Shown here: piece by piece, positions 9,153 through 18,334 of the stretch | Numbering within the stretch: the first letter of the stretch is position 1 | Layout of the letters: each line of letters starts with the position of its first letter | DNA from: Alistipes sp. | GTDB taxonomy: Bacteria > Bacteroidota > Bacteroidia > Bacteroidales > Rikenellaceae | Length of the DNA stretch: 64,000 bases | Assembly: GCA_017398555.1 (NCBI GenBank) | Contig: JAFQFV010000026.1 | Location: forward strand, 1-64,000 | Direction: 5' to 3' | Position numbers and translations under genes: made by a program | Notes under the pieces: generated by a model | What the model was told of the DNA's origin: nothing | What the model saw: the letters and a program-made list of their open reading frames with translations, nothing else | Databases searched by the model: none

Positions 9153-9186
9153 AAAAAAGAGGACTAACAAATAGCCCTCTTTTTTT
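9152..9186. terminator. Bidirectional terminator between mnmG and ilvE
   Basis: An A7 run and AGAGGAC pair with GCCCTCT followed by T7, with one mismatch and an unpaired loop. It serves mnmG on the plus strand and ilvE on the minus strand. Its first base is the last base of parS site 1. Confidence 0.75.
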
Positions 9187-9187
9187 G

Positions 9188-10201
9188 TTACTCTACAAGT
9201 ACACACCACCCAAATTTATCCTCCACTCTGCCATACTGAATATCCTGCAGAGTGTTGTACAAATCAAGCAAAACAGGGCCCGTTTCGTCTGTATAGTGGA
9301 TAGTTTCACCCGTTTGTGGGTCGAAAATATTGCTCAGAGGGGTAATAATTGCGCCTGTACCACAAGCACCACACTCCTCAAAGGTTGGAAGTTCTGCTAT
9401 ATCTATCGGGCGCTGCTCAACAACAAAACCCTTATCTGAAGCGATTTGGCGCAGAGAATTGTTGGTAATTGAAGGCAAAATAGATGGTGATTTCGGGGTA
9501 ATATAGTGTCCATTCTTTATTGCAATAAAGTTTGCAGCACCACACTCCTCGATATATCTATGCTCGATAGACTCGGTATAAAGCACCGCCTTATAACCCA
9601 ACTCATGTGCCTCCTGACAAGAGAGCATACTCGATGCGTAGTTTCCACCAACCTTAACATCGCCCGTTCCAAGTGGAGCTGAACGATCTTGATTTCTGTT
9701 GATGATTGCATCAATAGGGTGGATACCCTCCTTAAAATATGGACCAACAGGTGTTGCAAAGAGACAAAAACCCGCCTCATTATAGGCACGAACGGTCAAA
9801 CAAGGCTTTGTTCCAAAGAGCACAGGGCGGACATACAACGCCGCTCGCGACTCATAAGGGGGTAAAAATTCGAGGTTTCTGCGGACAATATCTATACAAC
9901 TATCGATAAACATCTGCTCCGAAACCATTGGCAGACACAACTTTCTTGCACCCGCAGCCATTCTCTTATAGTGTGCGTGTGGACGGAAAAGGCGCACCTT
10001 TCCATCCACACCACGAAATGCCTTCATTCCCTCAAAGGCCTGCAGACCATAATTCAAACAAGCTGAGGATATATGTACGGGAATATACTCGTCTGTTGTA
10101 TATTGAGCCTCACCCCAAGCCCCATCCTTAAAGTAGTAGCGAACATTCTCGCCACCTGTGGGGTTGAAGTCAAAGCCAAGAGAGTCCCAATTCATCTCCA
10201 T
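9188..10201 (-). CDS. ilvE: Branched-chain amino acid aminotransferase
   Basis: IlvE interconverts branched-chain 2-oxo acids with Leu, Ile and Val, using PLP and glutamate. The 337-residue fold type IV protein has the PLP lysine in VKVGGNYASS (about residue 159), the family segment EECGAANFIA near 217 and CGACGTGAIITPL near 277. It follows metG after 30 bp, of which 16 are the second parS site, so the two genes are probably cotranscribed. The start could also be the Met two codons in. It lies between two parS sites. Confidence 0.95.
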   Translation of the reverse strand: MEMNWDSLGFDFNPTGGENVRYYFKDGAWGEAQYTTDEYIPVHISSACLNYGLQAFEGMKAFRGVDGKVRLFRPHAHYKRMAAGARKLCLPMVSEQMFIDSCIDIVRRNLEFLPPYESRAALYVRPVLFGTKPCLTVRAYNEAGFCLFATPVGPYFKEGIHPIDAIINRNQDRSAPLGTGDVKVGGNYASSMLSCQEAHELGYKAVLYTESIEHRYIEECGAANFIAIKNGHYITPKSPSILPSITNNSLRQIASDKGFVVEQRPIDIAELPTFEECGACGTGAIITPLSNIFDPQTGETIHYTDETGPVLLDLYNTLQDIQYGRVEDKFGWCVLVE

Positions 10202-10215
10202 CTCTACTCACATTG

Positions 10216-10231
10216 TGTTCCACGTGGAACA
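10216..10231. promoter_or_regulatory. parS: parS centromere site 2 (ParB binding)
   Basis: A second exact TGTTCCACGTGGAACA, 1,079 bp from site 1. It directly abuts the metG stop codon and lies 14 bp before the ilvE start. Two perfect copies of a 16-bp motif this close together cannot reasonably be chance. Confidence 0.88.
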
Positions 10232-12268
10232 TTAACCAACCATTGAGCCCGCCTTAACCGCCTCAGAAGGCTGTACAAGGCGTAAAGCACCTGTTGCATC
10301 CTCTGCCATAAGAATCATTCCCTGAGAGAGAATACCCTTAAGCTCTCGTGGCTGAAGATTTACCAAAACCAACACCTGCTGACCTACAAGCTCCTCCGGA
10401 GTAAAGTGCTCGGCAATACCCGAAACGATTGTACGCTGGTCAATACCTGTATCAACAGTCAGTTTAAGCAGTTTCTTTGTCTTTGCAACCTTCTCTGCAG
10501 CAAGAATTGTCGATACGCGGATATCCATCTTCTGGAAGTCGTCAAAGGTACAAGCCTCCTTCTGTGGCTCGGCCTTAACCTCTGCAGCGGCATTAGCAGC
10601 CTTTGTAGCCTCAAGACGATCGAGCTGCTGCTGGATAACATCATCCTCAATCTTCTCAAACAGAAGCGATGGCTTGCCAATAGTATGGCCTGCAGCGATA
10701 AGCTCCATAGAGCCAAGAGTATCCCAGCTAAATTTCTCCACAGCGAGCATATTAAGAATCTTCGCAGCAGAGAATGGCATGAACGGCTCGATAGCTGTTG
10801 CGATGTTGGCAGTAATCTGAAGAGCGATGTTCAAAATTGTCTTAACTCGCTCAGTATCAGTCTTTATCAGCTTCCACGGCTCAGAATCTGCAAGGTATTT
10901 ATTACCGATACGGGCGAAGTTCATAGCCTCCTTCAGAGCCTCACGGAAGCGGTAGTTCTCGATATTATATTCAAGCGCCTCCTTGATTGTCGAGAGCTCG
11001 GCAATAGTCTGCTTATCGTACTCTGTAAGCTCGCCGCAAGCGGGAACAACACCCTCATAGTACTTCTGTGTAAGTACAAGGGCGCGGTTTACGAAGTTTC
11101 CGAGAACAGCTACAAGCTCATTGTTGTTGCGAGCCTGGTAGTCCTTCCAAGTAAAGTCGTTATCCTTTGTCTCCGGAGCATTTGCACAGAGAACATAACG
11201 CAGAACATCCTCCTTGCCCGGCATCTGCTCAAGATACTCGTGCAACCAAACAGCCCAATTTCTTGAAGTTGAAATCTTATCGCCCTCAAGGTTAAGGAAC
11301 TCATTTGAAGGGACATTCTCAGGCAGAATATAACCGCCGTGAGCCTTAAGCATAGATGGGAAGACGATGCAGTGGAATACGATATTATCCTTTCCAATAA
11401 AGTGAACAAGCTTTGTGTCCTCGCTCTTCCAATACTTCTCCCAATCTGGCGTAAGTTCCTTAGTAGCAGATATATAGCCAATCGGAGCGTCAAACCAAAC
11501 ATAGAGAACTTTACCATCTGCACCCTCTACAGGCACAGGGATACCCCAATCAAGGTCACGGCTTACAGCGCGTGGCTGAAGACCTCCATCAAGCCAGCTC
11601 TTACACTGACCATAGACATTGCTCTTCCACTCCTTATGGCCGTCGAGAATCCACTCGCGCAGCATCTGCTCATAGTCATTGAGCGGCAGATACCAGTGGG
11701 TTGTTGCCTTCTTCACTGGAACAGAGCCTGAGAGTGTTGAGTGTGGCTCAATAAGCTCATCCGGAGAGAGTGTTGAGCCGCAAGACTCACACTGGTCGCC
11801 ATAAGCACGCTCGTTACCGCACTTTGGACAAGTACCTGTGATATAACGGTCTGCAAGGAACATCTTTGCCTCCTCATCGTAGTACTGCTCTGAGGTCTGC
11901 TCAACAAACTTACCTTCGTCGTACATTTTACGGAAGAACTCTGACGCAGTTACTGTGTGCATATCTGAAGAGGTACGAGAGTAGATATCGAACTCTATAC
12001 CCAGACCGGCAAAGGCATTCTTGATAATCTCATGATAACGATCTACAACCTGCTGCGGAGTAATACCCTCCTTCTTTGCCTTGATAGTAATCGGCACACC
12101 GTGCTCATCACTACCGCAGACATGGATAACATCCTCACCACGCAGACGCAGATAACGAGTATATATATCCGACGGAATATAGACACCTGCAAGGTGGCCT
12201 ATATGCACAGGACCATTGGCATACGGCAGCGCCGAAGTGACCAAATATCTCTTAAATTTCTTCTCCAT
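10232..12268 (-). CDS. metG: Methionine--tRNA ligase with C-terminal tRNA-binding domain
   Basis: A class I aminoacyl-tRNA synthetase of 678 residues. HIGH is at 22-25 ([10 protein letters not shown]), a zinc knuckle [18 protein letters not shown] is near 147-164, and the KMSKS loop appears as DKISTSRNW (about 337), a form I associate with Bacteroidota. An OB-fold tRNA-binding domain of the EMAP/Trbp type begins near 575 ([15 protein letters not shown]), the dimeric long form of MetRS. Divergent from mrp; ilvE follows. Confidence 0.97.
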   Translation of the reverse strand: MEKKFKRYLVTSALPYANGPVHIGHLAGVYIPSDIYTRYLRLRGEDVIHVCGSDEHGVPITIKAKKEGITPQQVVDRYHEIIKNAFAGLGIEFDIYSRTSSDMHTVTASEFFRKMYDEGKFVEQTSEQYYDEEAKMFLADRYITGTCPKCGNERAYGDQCESCGSTLSPDELIEPHSTLSGSVPVKKATTHWYLPLNDYEQMLREWILDGHKEWKSNVYGQCKSWLDGGLQPRAVSRDLDWGIPVPVEGADGKVLYVWFDAPIGYISATKELTPDWEKYWKSEDTKLVHFIGKDNIVFHCIVFPSMLKAHGGYILPENVPSNEFLNLEGDKISTSRNWAVWLHEYLEQMPGKEDVLRYVLCANAPETKDNDFTWKDYQARNNNELVAVLGNFVNRALVLTQKYYEGVVPACGELTEYDKQTIAELSTIKEALEYNIENYRFREALKEAMNFARIGNKYLADSEPWKLIKTDTERVKTILNIALQITANIATAIEPFMPFSAAKILNMLAVEKFSWDTLGSMELIAAGHTIGKPSLLFEKIEDDVIQQQLDRLEATKAANAAAEVKAEPQKEACTFDDFQKMDIRVSTILAAEKVAKTKKLLKLTVDTGIDQRTIVSGIAEHFTPEELVGQQVLVLVNLQPRELKGILSQGMILMAEDATGALRLVQPSEAVKAGSMVG

Positions 12269-12306
12269 AAAATATACCTATGTTTATTTATATCTTTTTA
12301 ATGGGA

Positions 12307-12314
12307 CAAAGTTA
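12307..12314 (-). promoter_or_regulatory. -7 box for metG (minus strand)
   Basis: The minus strand reads TAACTTTG, a full match to TAnnTTTG, about 38 bp before the metG start. No clear TTTG at -33. It is back to back with the mrp promoter 13 bp away. Confidence 0.5.
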
Positions 12315-12327
12315 GTACTTTTTTTGT

Positions 12328-12335
12328 TATCTTTG
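12328..12335 (+). promoter_or_regulatory. -7 box for mrp
   Basis: TATCTTTG is a full match to the -7 consensus. The expected start near 12341 leaves a leader of about 20 nt before the ATG at 12361. Confidence 0.55.
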
Positions 12336-12360
12336 TCCTTATAAAAGATATTAAAACACA

Positions 12361-13431
12361 ATGGATAGAGAAATTAGAGCAATACTTGCCTCTGTTATTC
12401 ATCCGGAAACCGAAGAAAATTTGGTTGATGGTGGATTTGTAGATTCTATTTCGGCGACCGAAGAAAAGATTACTGTCGGTCTGCGTTTCCGTAAAAGCCG
12501 CGACCCTTTTGCTATAAAGATAAAAAATAGGGTAGAGCAACTCATTTCTGACCTCTACCCCGATAGTACGGTAACCGTATTTATCAAACAGGTTGATAAT
12601 AGTGCTGCCAAACGCAAAGATAAGATTGAGCAGATGAAGAGCAACACAACTACAACCTCTATAGCAAATGTTATAGCTATTGCTTCTGGTAAGGGTGGTG
12701 TTGGTAAGAGCACGGTCACCTCAAACCTTGCTGCAACACTTGCAAAAATGGGTTATAAAGTGGGTGTTTTGGATGCCGATATTTATGGTCCTTCGCAGTC
12801 TAAAATGTTCGGTGTAGAGGGCTATCTTCCTGATGCTGTGCAGGTTGATGGAAACGACTATATTGTCCCTGCCGAAGTTGGAAATATCAAAATTATTTCG
12901 ATTGCGATGTTTATCCGTCCTACCGATGCACTGCTCTGGAGAGGCACTATGGCCAATAGCGCACTCCGCCAGCTTATCCACCAGACAGCGTGGGGTGAAT
13001 TGGACTTTTTGTTAATCGACCTTCCTCCCGGAACAGGTGACATACATTTGTCAATAATTTCTGAATTAAAGATAGATGGCGCCGTTATCGTATCCACTCC
13101 GCAGCAAGTGGCTGTGGCTGACGTTGTTAGAGGTGTGGAGATGTTCCGTAACCCTAATGTGAACATCCCTGTTCTTGGCGTTATCGAGAATATGTCGTGG
13201 TTTACTCCTGCCGAGTTGCCGAACAATCGCTACTATATCTTCGGCAATGGAGGTGCTGCCCGTTATGCTGCCGAGGTTGGGGTTGATTTATTAGGTCAAA
13301 TACCTATCATTCAGGCAATTATGGATGGAGCAGATAATGGAACACCTGCTGTAGATACAACTTCTGAGGTAGAGAAATATTATCGACAAACTGCCGAAAA
13401 AGTTGTTGAAAAGTTATTGAAAAAGTGTTAA
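12361..13431 (+). CDS. mrp: Mrp/ApbC family iron-sulfur cluster carrier ATPase
   Basis: A 356-residue P-loop ATPase of the MinD/Mrp group that carries Fe-S clusters to target proteins. An N-terminal MIP18/DUF59 domain (about 1-85) is followed by the deviant Walker A GKGGVGKST (about 110-118), DADIYGPSQ and DLPPGTGD. The C-terminal CxxC pair that bridges the cluster in many Mrp proteins is not seen: the segment after ENMSW reads FTPAELPNNRYYIFG. This may be a lineage variant. Despite its ParA-like fold it is not a partition ParA. Confidence 0.93.
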   Translation: MDREIRAILASVIHPETEENLVDGGFVDSISATEEKITVGLRFRKSRDPFAIKIKNRVEQLISDLYPDSTVTVFIKQVDNSAAKRKDKIEQMKSNTTTTSIANVIAIASGKGGVGKSTVTSNLAATLAKMGYKVGVLDADIYGPSQSKMFGVEGYLPDAVQVDGNDYIVPAEVGNIKIISIAMFIRPTDALLWRGTMANSALRQLIHQTAWGELDFLLIDLPPGTGDIHLSIISELKIDGAVIVSTPQQVAVADVVRGVEMFRNPNVNIPVLGVIENMSWFTPAELPNNRYYIFGNGGAARYAAEVGVDLLGQIPIIQAIMDGADNGTPAVDTTSEVEKYYRQTAEKVVEKLLKKC

Positions 13432-13787
13432 TTGTTTGTAAGTAAATTTTAACAAGTTTTTGGCAGCTGTTGAAAGGTTGAAGAGGAAAAAAGTTTTCAA
13501 AATTTACCAACAATTTGTCCTGATTTTTTAATGTTCGATTGTTAATAAAAAAGTCTGTTTATTTGTTGAAAACCGTTATTAACAGTTGTTGAAAAATAGA
13601 CTCTCAACCCTTACTCTCAAGCAGTTAGCAAGGCTGAAAAAAATAGTTGCTAAAAGATAGTAACAGAGAAAATTTTTAGAAAAAGTTACTAACACTTTCA
13701 ACAGCCTTTATTGTTATTGTTAAGTATATAATTTTATATATTTATTTATATTAAAAGAATTAAATAATAACTAAAATATCAACAACC
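13432..13787. other. AT-rich gene-free stretch; candidate replication origin
   Basis: No gene fits these 356 bp, which are strongly A+T rich with long A and T runs, most extreme at 13720-13770. Repeated 9-mers occur: TGTTAATAA (13540-13548) and its inverse TTATTAACA (13576-13584), each one base from the loose DnaA-box pattern TTATnCACA, and TGTTGAAA(A/G) at about 13469, 13564 and 13587 with its inverse at 13695-13703. DnaA-box-like repeats beside an AT-rich unwinding region, 3.2-4.3 kb from two parS sites and near mnmG, suit an oriC. The boxes are imperfect and no dnaA gene is present, so a long nadA leader is the alternative. Confidence 0.4.
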
Positions 13788-14726
13788 ATGAACAACAATT
13801 CCGCCGCGCTCGTCGAGCGAATTGCGCAACTGAAAAAGGAGAAAAATGCCGTCATCTTGGCACACTACTACACAACACCTGAAGTGCAGGCTGTAGCGGA
13901 CTTTTTGGGCGACTCTCTCGCCCTGTCTGTAAAGGCTAAAGATGTAGATGCTGAAATTATTCTCTTTGCCGGTGTTCACTTTATGGCGGAGACTGCTAAA
14001 GTTCTCTCGCCGGATAAGAAGGTGCTTATTCCAAATCCGAAGGCGGGTTGTTCCCTTGCTGAGTCGTGCGATGCGGCTGAGTTTGCAGCTTTTAAGGTTA
14101 AGTATCCCGACCACCTCGTGGTATCTTATGTAAATACCACTGTAGGTGTGAAGGCTCTGACCGATATCTGTTGCACCTCTTCAAATGCTCTTCAGGTTGT
14201 AGAGAGTATTCCTGCTGACCAGCCGATAATCTTTGCTCCTGACAGAAACTTGGGCGGTTATATCAAAAAATTGACAGGCCGAGATAATATGGTGCTTTGG
14301 GATGGTGCTTGCCATGTTCACGAGGAGTTCTCGCTTGAGAAGATTTTGGAGCTTAAGAGCAAATATCCTGCGGCTAAGGTTGTTGTACACCCTGAGTGTA
14401 AGGCTACAGTTGCAGAGGTTGCAGACTATGTAGGCTCAACAGCGGGTATTTTGGAATATTGCGGCAAAGATGAGGCAACGGAGTTTATCGTGGTAACAGA
14501 GGCCGGTATTTTGGCTGAAATGCGCCGTAAATACCCTGAAAAGAGCTTTATTCCGGCTCCTCCTATTGATTCTGCTTGCGGCTGCAACGAGTGTAAATAT
14601 ATGAAGATGGTGACCCTTGAGAGTATTGTTTCTTGCCTTGAGGGTGAATCTCCGGAGATTGAGATGGATGAAAAGACCAGAAAATCTGCCGAGCGATCTA
14701 TTCTTAATATGATTGCTGTTAAGTAA
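13788..14726 (+). CDS. nadA: Quinolinate synthase A
   Basis: NadA condenses iminoaspartate (from NadB) with dihydroxyacetone phosphate to quinolinate in NAD synthesis, using an oxygen-sensitive 4Fe-4S cluster. The 312-residue protein has the expected Cys residues in AGCSLAESC, ICCTSSNA and ACGCNECKYM, and the substrate segment AHYYTTPEVQ near the N terminus. It is transcribed alone after the AT-rich stretch; nadB lies 26 kb away at 39926-41485, and nadC is not in the window. Confidence 0.96.
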   Translation: MNNNSAALVERIAQLKKEKNAVILAHYYTTPEVQAVADFLGDSLALSVKAKDVDAEIILFAGVHFMAETAKVLSPDKKVLIPNPKAGCSLAESCDAAEFAAFKVKYPDHLVVSYVNTTVGVKALTDICCTSSNALQVVESIPADQPIIFAPDRNLGGYIKKLTGRDNMVLWDGACHVHEEFSLEKILELKSKYPAAKVVVHPECKATVAEVADYVGSTAGILEYCGKDEATEFIVVTEAGILAEMRRKYPEKSFIPAPPIDSACGCNECKYMKMVTLESIVSCLEGESPEIEMDEKTRKSAERSILNMIAVK

Positions 14727-14764
14727 AAAAATAGAGTGTGTAAAAAAGCACACTCTATTTTTTT
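14725..14764. terminator. Bidirectional terminator between nadA and mnmA
   Basis: AAAAAATAGAGTGTG pairs perfectly with CACACTCTATTTTTT around an 8-base loop. It serves convergent nadA and mnmA, and it overlaps the stop codons of both. Confidence 0.88.
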
Positions 14765-15792
14765 ATAATGATACCACCTCCCAAGACCACATCATCACGG
14801 TAGAAGGCGGCAGCTTGACCTGCAGCTACGGAGGTGAGTGGCTCGTGCAGCTGAACGTGCAGAGTATTATCGGGCTGTAGAGTGACGGTACAACGATTGG
14901 CCTGCTTGCGGTAGCGAATCTTTACTATAACATCATCCCTATCTAAGAGAAGAGAGGGGTTGATGATATTCCAACTCTTCAGATACATCTCCGTACGTTC
15001 CAATGATTTCAGGCTGCTAAGTACCACCCTATTCTCTGAAGGTATAATATCCTTTACAAATACGGCCTGATTTAGGTCGATACCCAAACCGCGCCTTTGA
15101 CCAATGGTGTAGAAGGGGTAACCCTCGTGTTGTGCTATAAAATTCCCATCTTCATCGACAAATTGACCCTTTTGAATATCGGTAGCGACATTGTTACGAA
15201 GAAAAGTTCGATAATCCATCGGGCAAAAACAGACACCTATACTATCCTTTTTTTGGGCGGCTTTCAGAAAACCACGCTCCGCAGCTATCTCGCGCACACG
15301 AAGTTTTGTAAGAGTACCTATAGGTAGAACCATTCTCTCTAAAATATCTTGTGGTAATCCCCAAAGGAAAAATGATTGGTCTTTATCCTTGTCAGCTCCG
15401 TTTGTAATATGCCAATGGTTATCGATATACTGTTTCTGTACATAGTGACCGGTAGCCAAGTGGTAGATACCCATCTGATCTGCTATCTGGCGGAGTAGTG
15501 GCCACTTCAGGTAGTTGTTACACAGAGTGCAAGGGACAGGGGTGTGGCCATCCATATACTCGCGGATGAAATAGTCAATGATAGTCGATTGAAACACCTC
15601 TCTCTGGTCGGAGATAATGTGCGGAATGGATAGACGATTACACAAATCACGAGCATCGTCCAAATACTCTGTATTACCATCTTTTTCATAAAAACGGAAA
15701 GTTACACCTGTCACTTCATACCCTGCATCTTGTAGAAGCAAGGCCGCAACAGAGCTATCCGTTCCTCCGCTCATACCTAACAAAACTTTCAT
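14755..15792 (-). CDS. mnmA: tRNA-specific 2-thiouridylase MnmA
   Basis: MnmA thiolates U34 of tRNA-Lys, -Glu and -Gln. The 345-residue protein opens with the PP-loop [12 protein letters not shown], has the catalytic Cys in [11 protein letters not shown] and the second in GVCFCP, and ends in the usual beta-barrel tRNA-binding domain. A frame extension to 15822 exists, but a -7 promoter box at 15810-15817 lies inside it, so translation must begin downstream; MKVLLG at 15792 matches the family (15804 is possible). Confidence 0.95.
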   Translation of the reverse strand: MKVLLGMSGGTDSSVAALLLQDAGYEVTGVTFRFYEKDGNTEYLDDARDLCNRLSIPHIISDQREVFQSTIIDYFIREYMDGHTPVPCTLCNNYLKWPLLRQIADQMGIYHLATGHYVQKQYIDNHWHITNGADKDKDQSFFLWGLPQDILERMVLPIGTLTKLRVREIAAERGFLKAAQKKDSIGVCFCPMDYRTFLRNNVATDIQKGQFVDEDGNFIAQHEGYPFYTIGQRRGLGIDLNQAVFVKDIIPSENRVVLSSLKSLERTEMYLKSWNIINPSLLLDRDDVIVKIRYRKQANRCTVTLQPDNTLHVQLHEPLTSVAAGQAAAFYRDDVVLGGGIIIKK

Positions 15793-15809
15793 ATTCTGTT
15801 TCATAACCA

Positions 15810-15817
15810 CAAAGATA
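15810..15817 (-). promoter_or_regulatory. -7 box for mnmA (minus strand)
   Basis: The minus strand reads TATCTTTG. The start codon at 15792 lies only 17 bp beyond it, so the leader is very short. This box decides the start choice for mnmA. Confidence 0.6.
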
Positions 15818-15822
15818 GTCAC

Positions 15823-16022
15823 AATATCTAAATAAACCTCTATTTTATATATATAAATATAAGTATAAAAGAAATTTAATGAATAAATACTTTTTTTATT
15901 TCAAAATATTGGATAAATAGTCAAAAAAGATATCTTTTGTGTTCAAAAGAGGTATAATAATGGTAATCAATTACAATTTTATTATTTTTTAAGAATATAA
16001 AAAGGTTTTATAATAATTATAT
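15823..16022. other. AT-rich intergenic DNA, nothing recognised
   Basis: Strongly A+T-rich sequence between divergent mnmA and the fimbrial operon. I see no open frame with a known motif and no RNA gene. Invertible-promoter repeats, known in some Bacteroides surface loci, were looked for and not found. Confidence 0.5.
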
Positions 16023-16045
16023 AAGGGTAAAAAAGACCCTTTTTT
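16023..16045 (+). terminator. Orphan terminator-like hairpin upstream of the fimbrial promoter
   Basis: AAGGGT and ACCCTT form a short stem around an A-rich loop, followed by a T run. It lies 50 bp before the -33 box of the fimbrial promoter and may shield the operon from read-through. The stem is short, so the call is weak. Confidence 0.4.
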
Positions 16046-16096
16046 ATCACGAAAACGACTTTTTTATAGATAAAACGTAAAAAAATAGAAATTTTA

Positions 16097-16128
16097 TTTG
16101 GATGACAAAATTATTTAATTTAACTTTG
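16097..16128 (+). promoter_or_regulatory. Promoter of the fimbrial operon
   Basis: TTTG (16097-16100), a 20-bp spacer and TAACTTTG (16121-16128) match the Bacteroidota housekeeping promoter at every defined base. The start near 16134 gives a leader of about 110 nt that includes a small hairpin (ATTGTG 16188-16193 with CACAAT 16203-16208). Confidence 0.8.
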
Positions 16129-16247
16129 TAATAGAAAGATTGGAAATAATATAAAAAATATTAAAAACTATTGAGTTTGCGGGGCGGATTGTGTCTGCTC
16201 GGCACAATTAACTGAATTTATAAACACTATTTACAAGGACTGTATAT

Positions 16248-16835
16248 ATGAAGTTAAAATTTTACATCCCTCTGTTTTTGGGTCTGTTAATCTCGTTTAA
16301 TGCGAGTGCACAGAACGACGTGGCCATCAAGACTAACATCTTGTATGATTTGACGGCTACTATTAATGCGGGTGTGGAGGTCGGACTTGCTCCGCGTTGG
16401 ACCCTCGACTTATCAGGCAACTTTAATGCTTGGAATATCTCCGAGCAGAAGAGGTGGAAGCACTACTTGGTGCAGCCGGAGGCTCGCTACTGGTTTTGTG
16501 ACAGATTTATGGGTCACTTCCTCGGTATTCACGCACATGGAGGTCAGTATAATTTCGGCGGTATCAAGAATAACATCAGCTTCTTGGGCACAGACCTCTC
16601 TAAGCTGACAGATCATCGTTATCAGGGTTGGTTTGTCGGCGGCGGTGTGGCTTATGGTTACGCCTTTGTGCTTGGTAGCCACTGGAACCTCGAGTGTGAG
16701 CTGGGTGTAGGATATGCTTATACACAGTATGACGCTTTCGAGTGTGCAGGTTGTGGTCGTAAGGTGGAGACAGGTCTTAAGCACCACTATATCGGCCCTA
16801 CAAAGTTAGCTATCAACTTGGTCTATTTATTCTAA
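16248..16835 (+). CDS. DUF3575 outer-membrane protein of the fimbrial operon
   Basis: A 195-residue protein with a signal peptide (1-21, ending ASAQ). The remainder alternates aromatic and polar residues (VAIKTNILYDLTATIN, HYLVQPEARYWF) and ends in a hydrophobic strand with Phe, as expected for a small outer-membrane beta-barrel. DUF3575 proteins regularly open Mfa/Fim-type fimbrial operons in Bacteroidales. First gene of the operon; the DUF3868/OmpA protein follows after 19 bp. The specific role is not known. Confidence 0.85.
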   Translation: MKLKFYIPLFLGLLISFNASAQNDVAIKTNILYDLTATINAGVEVGLAPRWTLDLSGNFNAWNISEQKRWKHYLVQPEARYWFCDRFMGHFLGIHAHGGQYNFGGIKNNISFLGTDLSKLTDHRYQGWFVGGGVAYGYAFVLGSHWNLECELGVGYAYTQYDAFECAGCGRKVETGLKHHYIGPTKLAINLVYLF

Positions 16836-16854
16836 CTTATAATACGCAATAGAG

Positions 16855-18285
16855 ATGAAACGATTTATATTTACACTTGCAACACTCTTGGTTTTTGGCT
16901 CTTCTGCTCTTGCAGATGGCGTAAAGACCCAAAATGTGCGTCTTGTTCGTAGTGGCGACTTTATGGTTGTCGATATGGATATGGACCTTACAGAGCTTAA
17001 GGTGAAGTCTAACCGTGCCGTTATTGTAACTCCGGCATTGGTAAATGGTGACAACTCTTTCGACTTCTCTTCTGTCGGAGTATATGGTCGTAAGCGTTAC
17101 TACTACTATGTTCGTGATGGTAGGAGCACTATTACAGGTAGTTCTGAGCGTAGTTTCCGCAAGGCAAAGCGCCCGGATACTATCGAGTATCACTCGCTCA
17201 TTCCATATCAGAAGTGGATGGAGGGTTCAAATCTGGTTATCAACAACTCTGTATATGGTTGTTGTAATACAAAGGTGGGCGAGGAGAGCTCTCCGCTGCT
17301 CTCGGATTTCCGCACCCCAACAACAGAGAAGGTATATTATACCCCTACCTTTGTATATATGAAGCCACATGCTGAGGTTGAGAAGATTCGCGAGATTAAG
17401 GGTTCGGCTTATATCGACTATCCTGTAAATGAGATAAAGATCTATACAGAGTATCGTAATAACACAGCAGAACTTAATAAGATTCTTGCAACAATCGACT
17501 CTGTTCGCAATGATAAGGATATTATCATCCGCTCGCTTAAGATTAAGGGTTTTGCATCTCCGGAGGGTAGTTATCAGCACAATACATACTTGGCAAGAGA
17601 GCGTACAAAGACACTGATGGATTATGTACAGAATCTCTACCACTTCGATTCAGCGATTGTAAGCACAGAGTACGAGCCTGAGGATTGGTGGGGTCTGAGA
17701 ACTTACGTGGAGAACTCTAATATTGCAAACAAGGAGTCTATTCTCGACATTATCGACTCTGGCAGAGATCCGGATCGTAAGAACTGGAAGATTAGAGATG
17801 CTCACCCGGAGCAGTATGCACACCTTCTCAAGCACGTATATCCGGCACTTCGCCACGCTGATTACAGAGTGGAATATACAATTCGTCAGTATAGCGATAT
17901 TGAGGAGATAAAGCACATTTTGGCAACAGCTCCACAGAAACTTAGTCTGAATGAGCTCTATTTGGTGGCAAATAGTTACGAGTCGGGCAGTAAAGAGTTT
18001 GACGATGTGTTTGAGGTGGCTGTGAGAATGTATCCAAACGACAAGATTGCAAATCTCAATGCAGCAAACTCGGCAATGCACAAGAGAGATTTAGAGTCTG
18101 CAAAAGAGTATCTCAAGCGAGCAGGCGATAGTGCAGAGGCGGTTTATGCTCGAGGAGCTTATGCGGCGATGATTGAGGATTACGATACAGCCCGCAAGCT
18201 CTTCAAACAGGCGGAGTCTAAGGGTCTGGCACAGGCAACAGCAGCCCTTGCAGAGTTGGAAGTATTTATCAATAAACAAAAATAG
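16855..18285 (+). CDS. DUF3868 protein with C-terminal OmpA-like domain and TPR-like tail
   Basis: A 476-residue protein: signal peptide (1-20, ending ALAD), a DUF3868-like N-terminal domain (about 20-180, including the Cys pair VYGCC), and an OmpA-like peptidoglycan-binding region (about 195-300, with IKGFASPEGSYQHN and RERTKTLMDYV). The tail (about 340-476) is helical with TPR-like periodicity. Such proteins pair with DUF3575 proteins in fimbrial operons and probably link fimbrial assembly to the cell wall; this role is inferred. Confidence 0.85.
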   Translation: MKRFIFTLATLLVFGSSALADGVKTQNVRLVRSGDFMVVDMDMDLTELKVKSNRAVIVTPALVNGDNSFDFSSVGVYGRKRYYYYVRDGRSTITGSSERSFRKAKRPDTIEYHSLIPYQKWMEGSNLVINNSVYGCCNTKVGEESSPLLSDFRTPTTEKVYYTPTFVYMKPHAEVEKIREIKGSAYIDYPVNEIKIYTEYRNNTAELNKILATIDSVRNDKDIIIRSLKIKGFASPEGSYQHNTYLARERTKTLMDYVQNLYHFDSAIVSTEYEPEDWWGLRTYVENSNIANKESILDIIDSGRDPDRKNWKIRDAHPEQYAHLLKHVYPALRHADYRVEYTIRQYSDIEEIKHILATAPQKLSLNELYLVANSYESGSKEFDDVFEVAVRMYPNDKIANLNAANSAMHKRDLESAKEYLKRAGDSAEAVYARGAYAAMIEDYDTARKLFKQAESKGLAQATAALAELEVFINKQK

Positions 18286-18334
18286 GTAACACAAATAAAT
18301 TAAAATTATTAACTAACAAAAACAATTAAAGCTT

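Noticed and set aside
10406..11266. Long plus-strand open frame (286 codons) opposite metG
   Set aside because: Antisense to a clear MetRS, with no known domain and no promoter; composition mirrors the real gene.
12361..13431. Mrp as the ParA partner of the parS sites
   Set aside because: It carries the DUF59 domain and Mrp motifs and is not followed by parB.
15823..16247. Invertible promoter for phase variation of the fimbrial operon
   Set aside because: No pair of inverted repeats brackets the promoter and no invertase gene is near.
16134..16247. Riboswitch in the fimbrial leader
   Set aside because: Only one weak 6-bp hairpin is visible and no known aptamer consensus.
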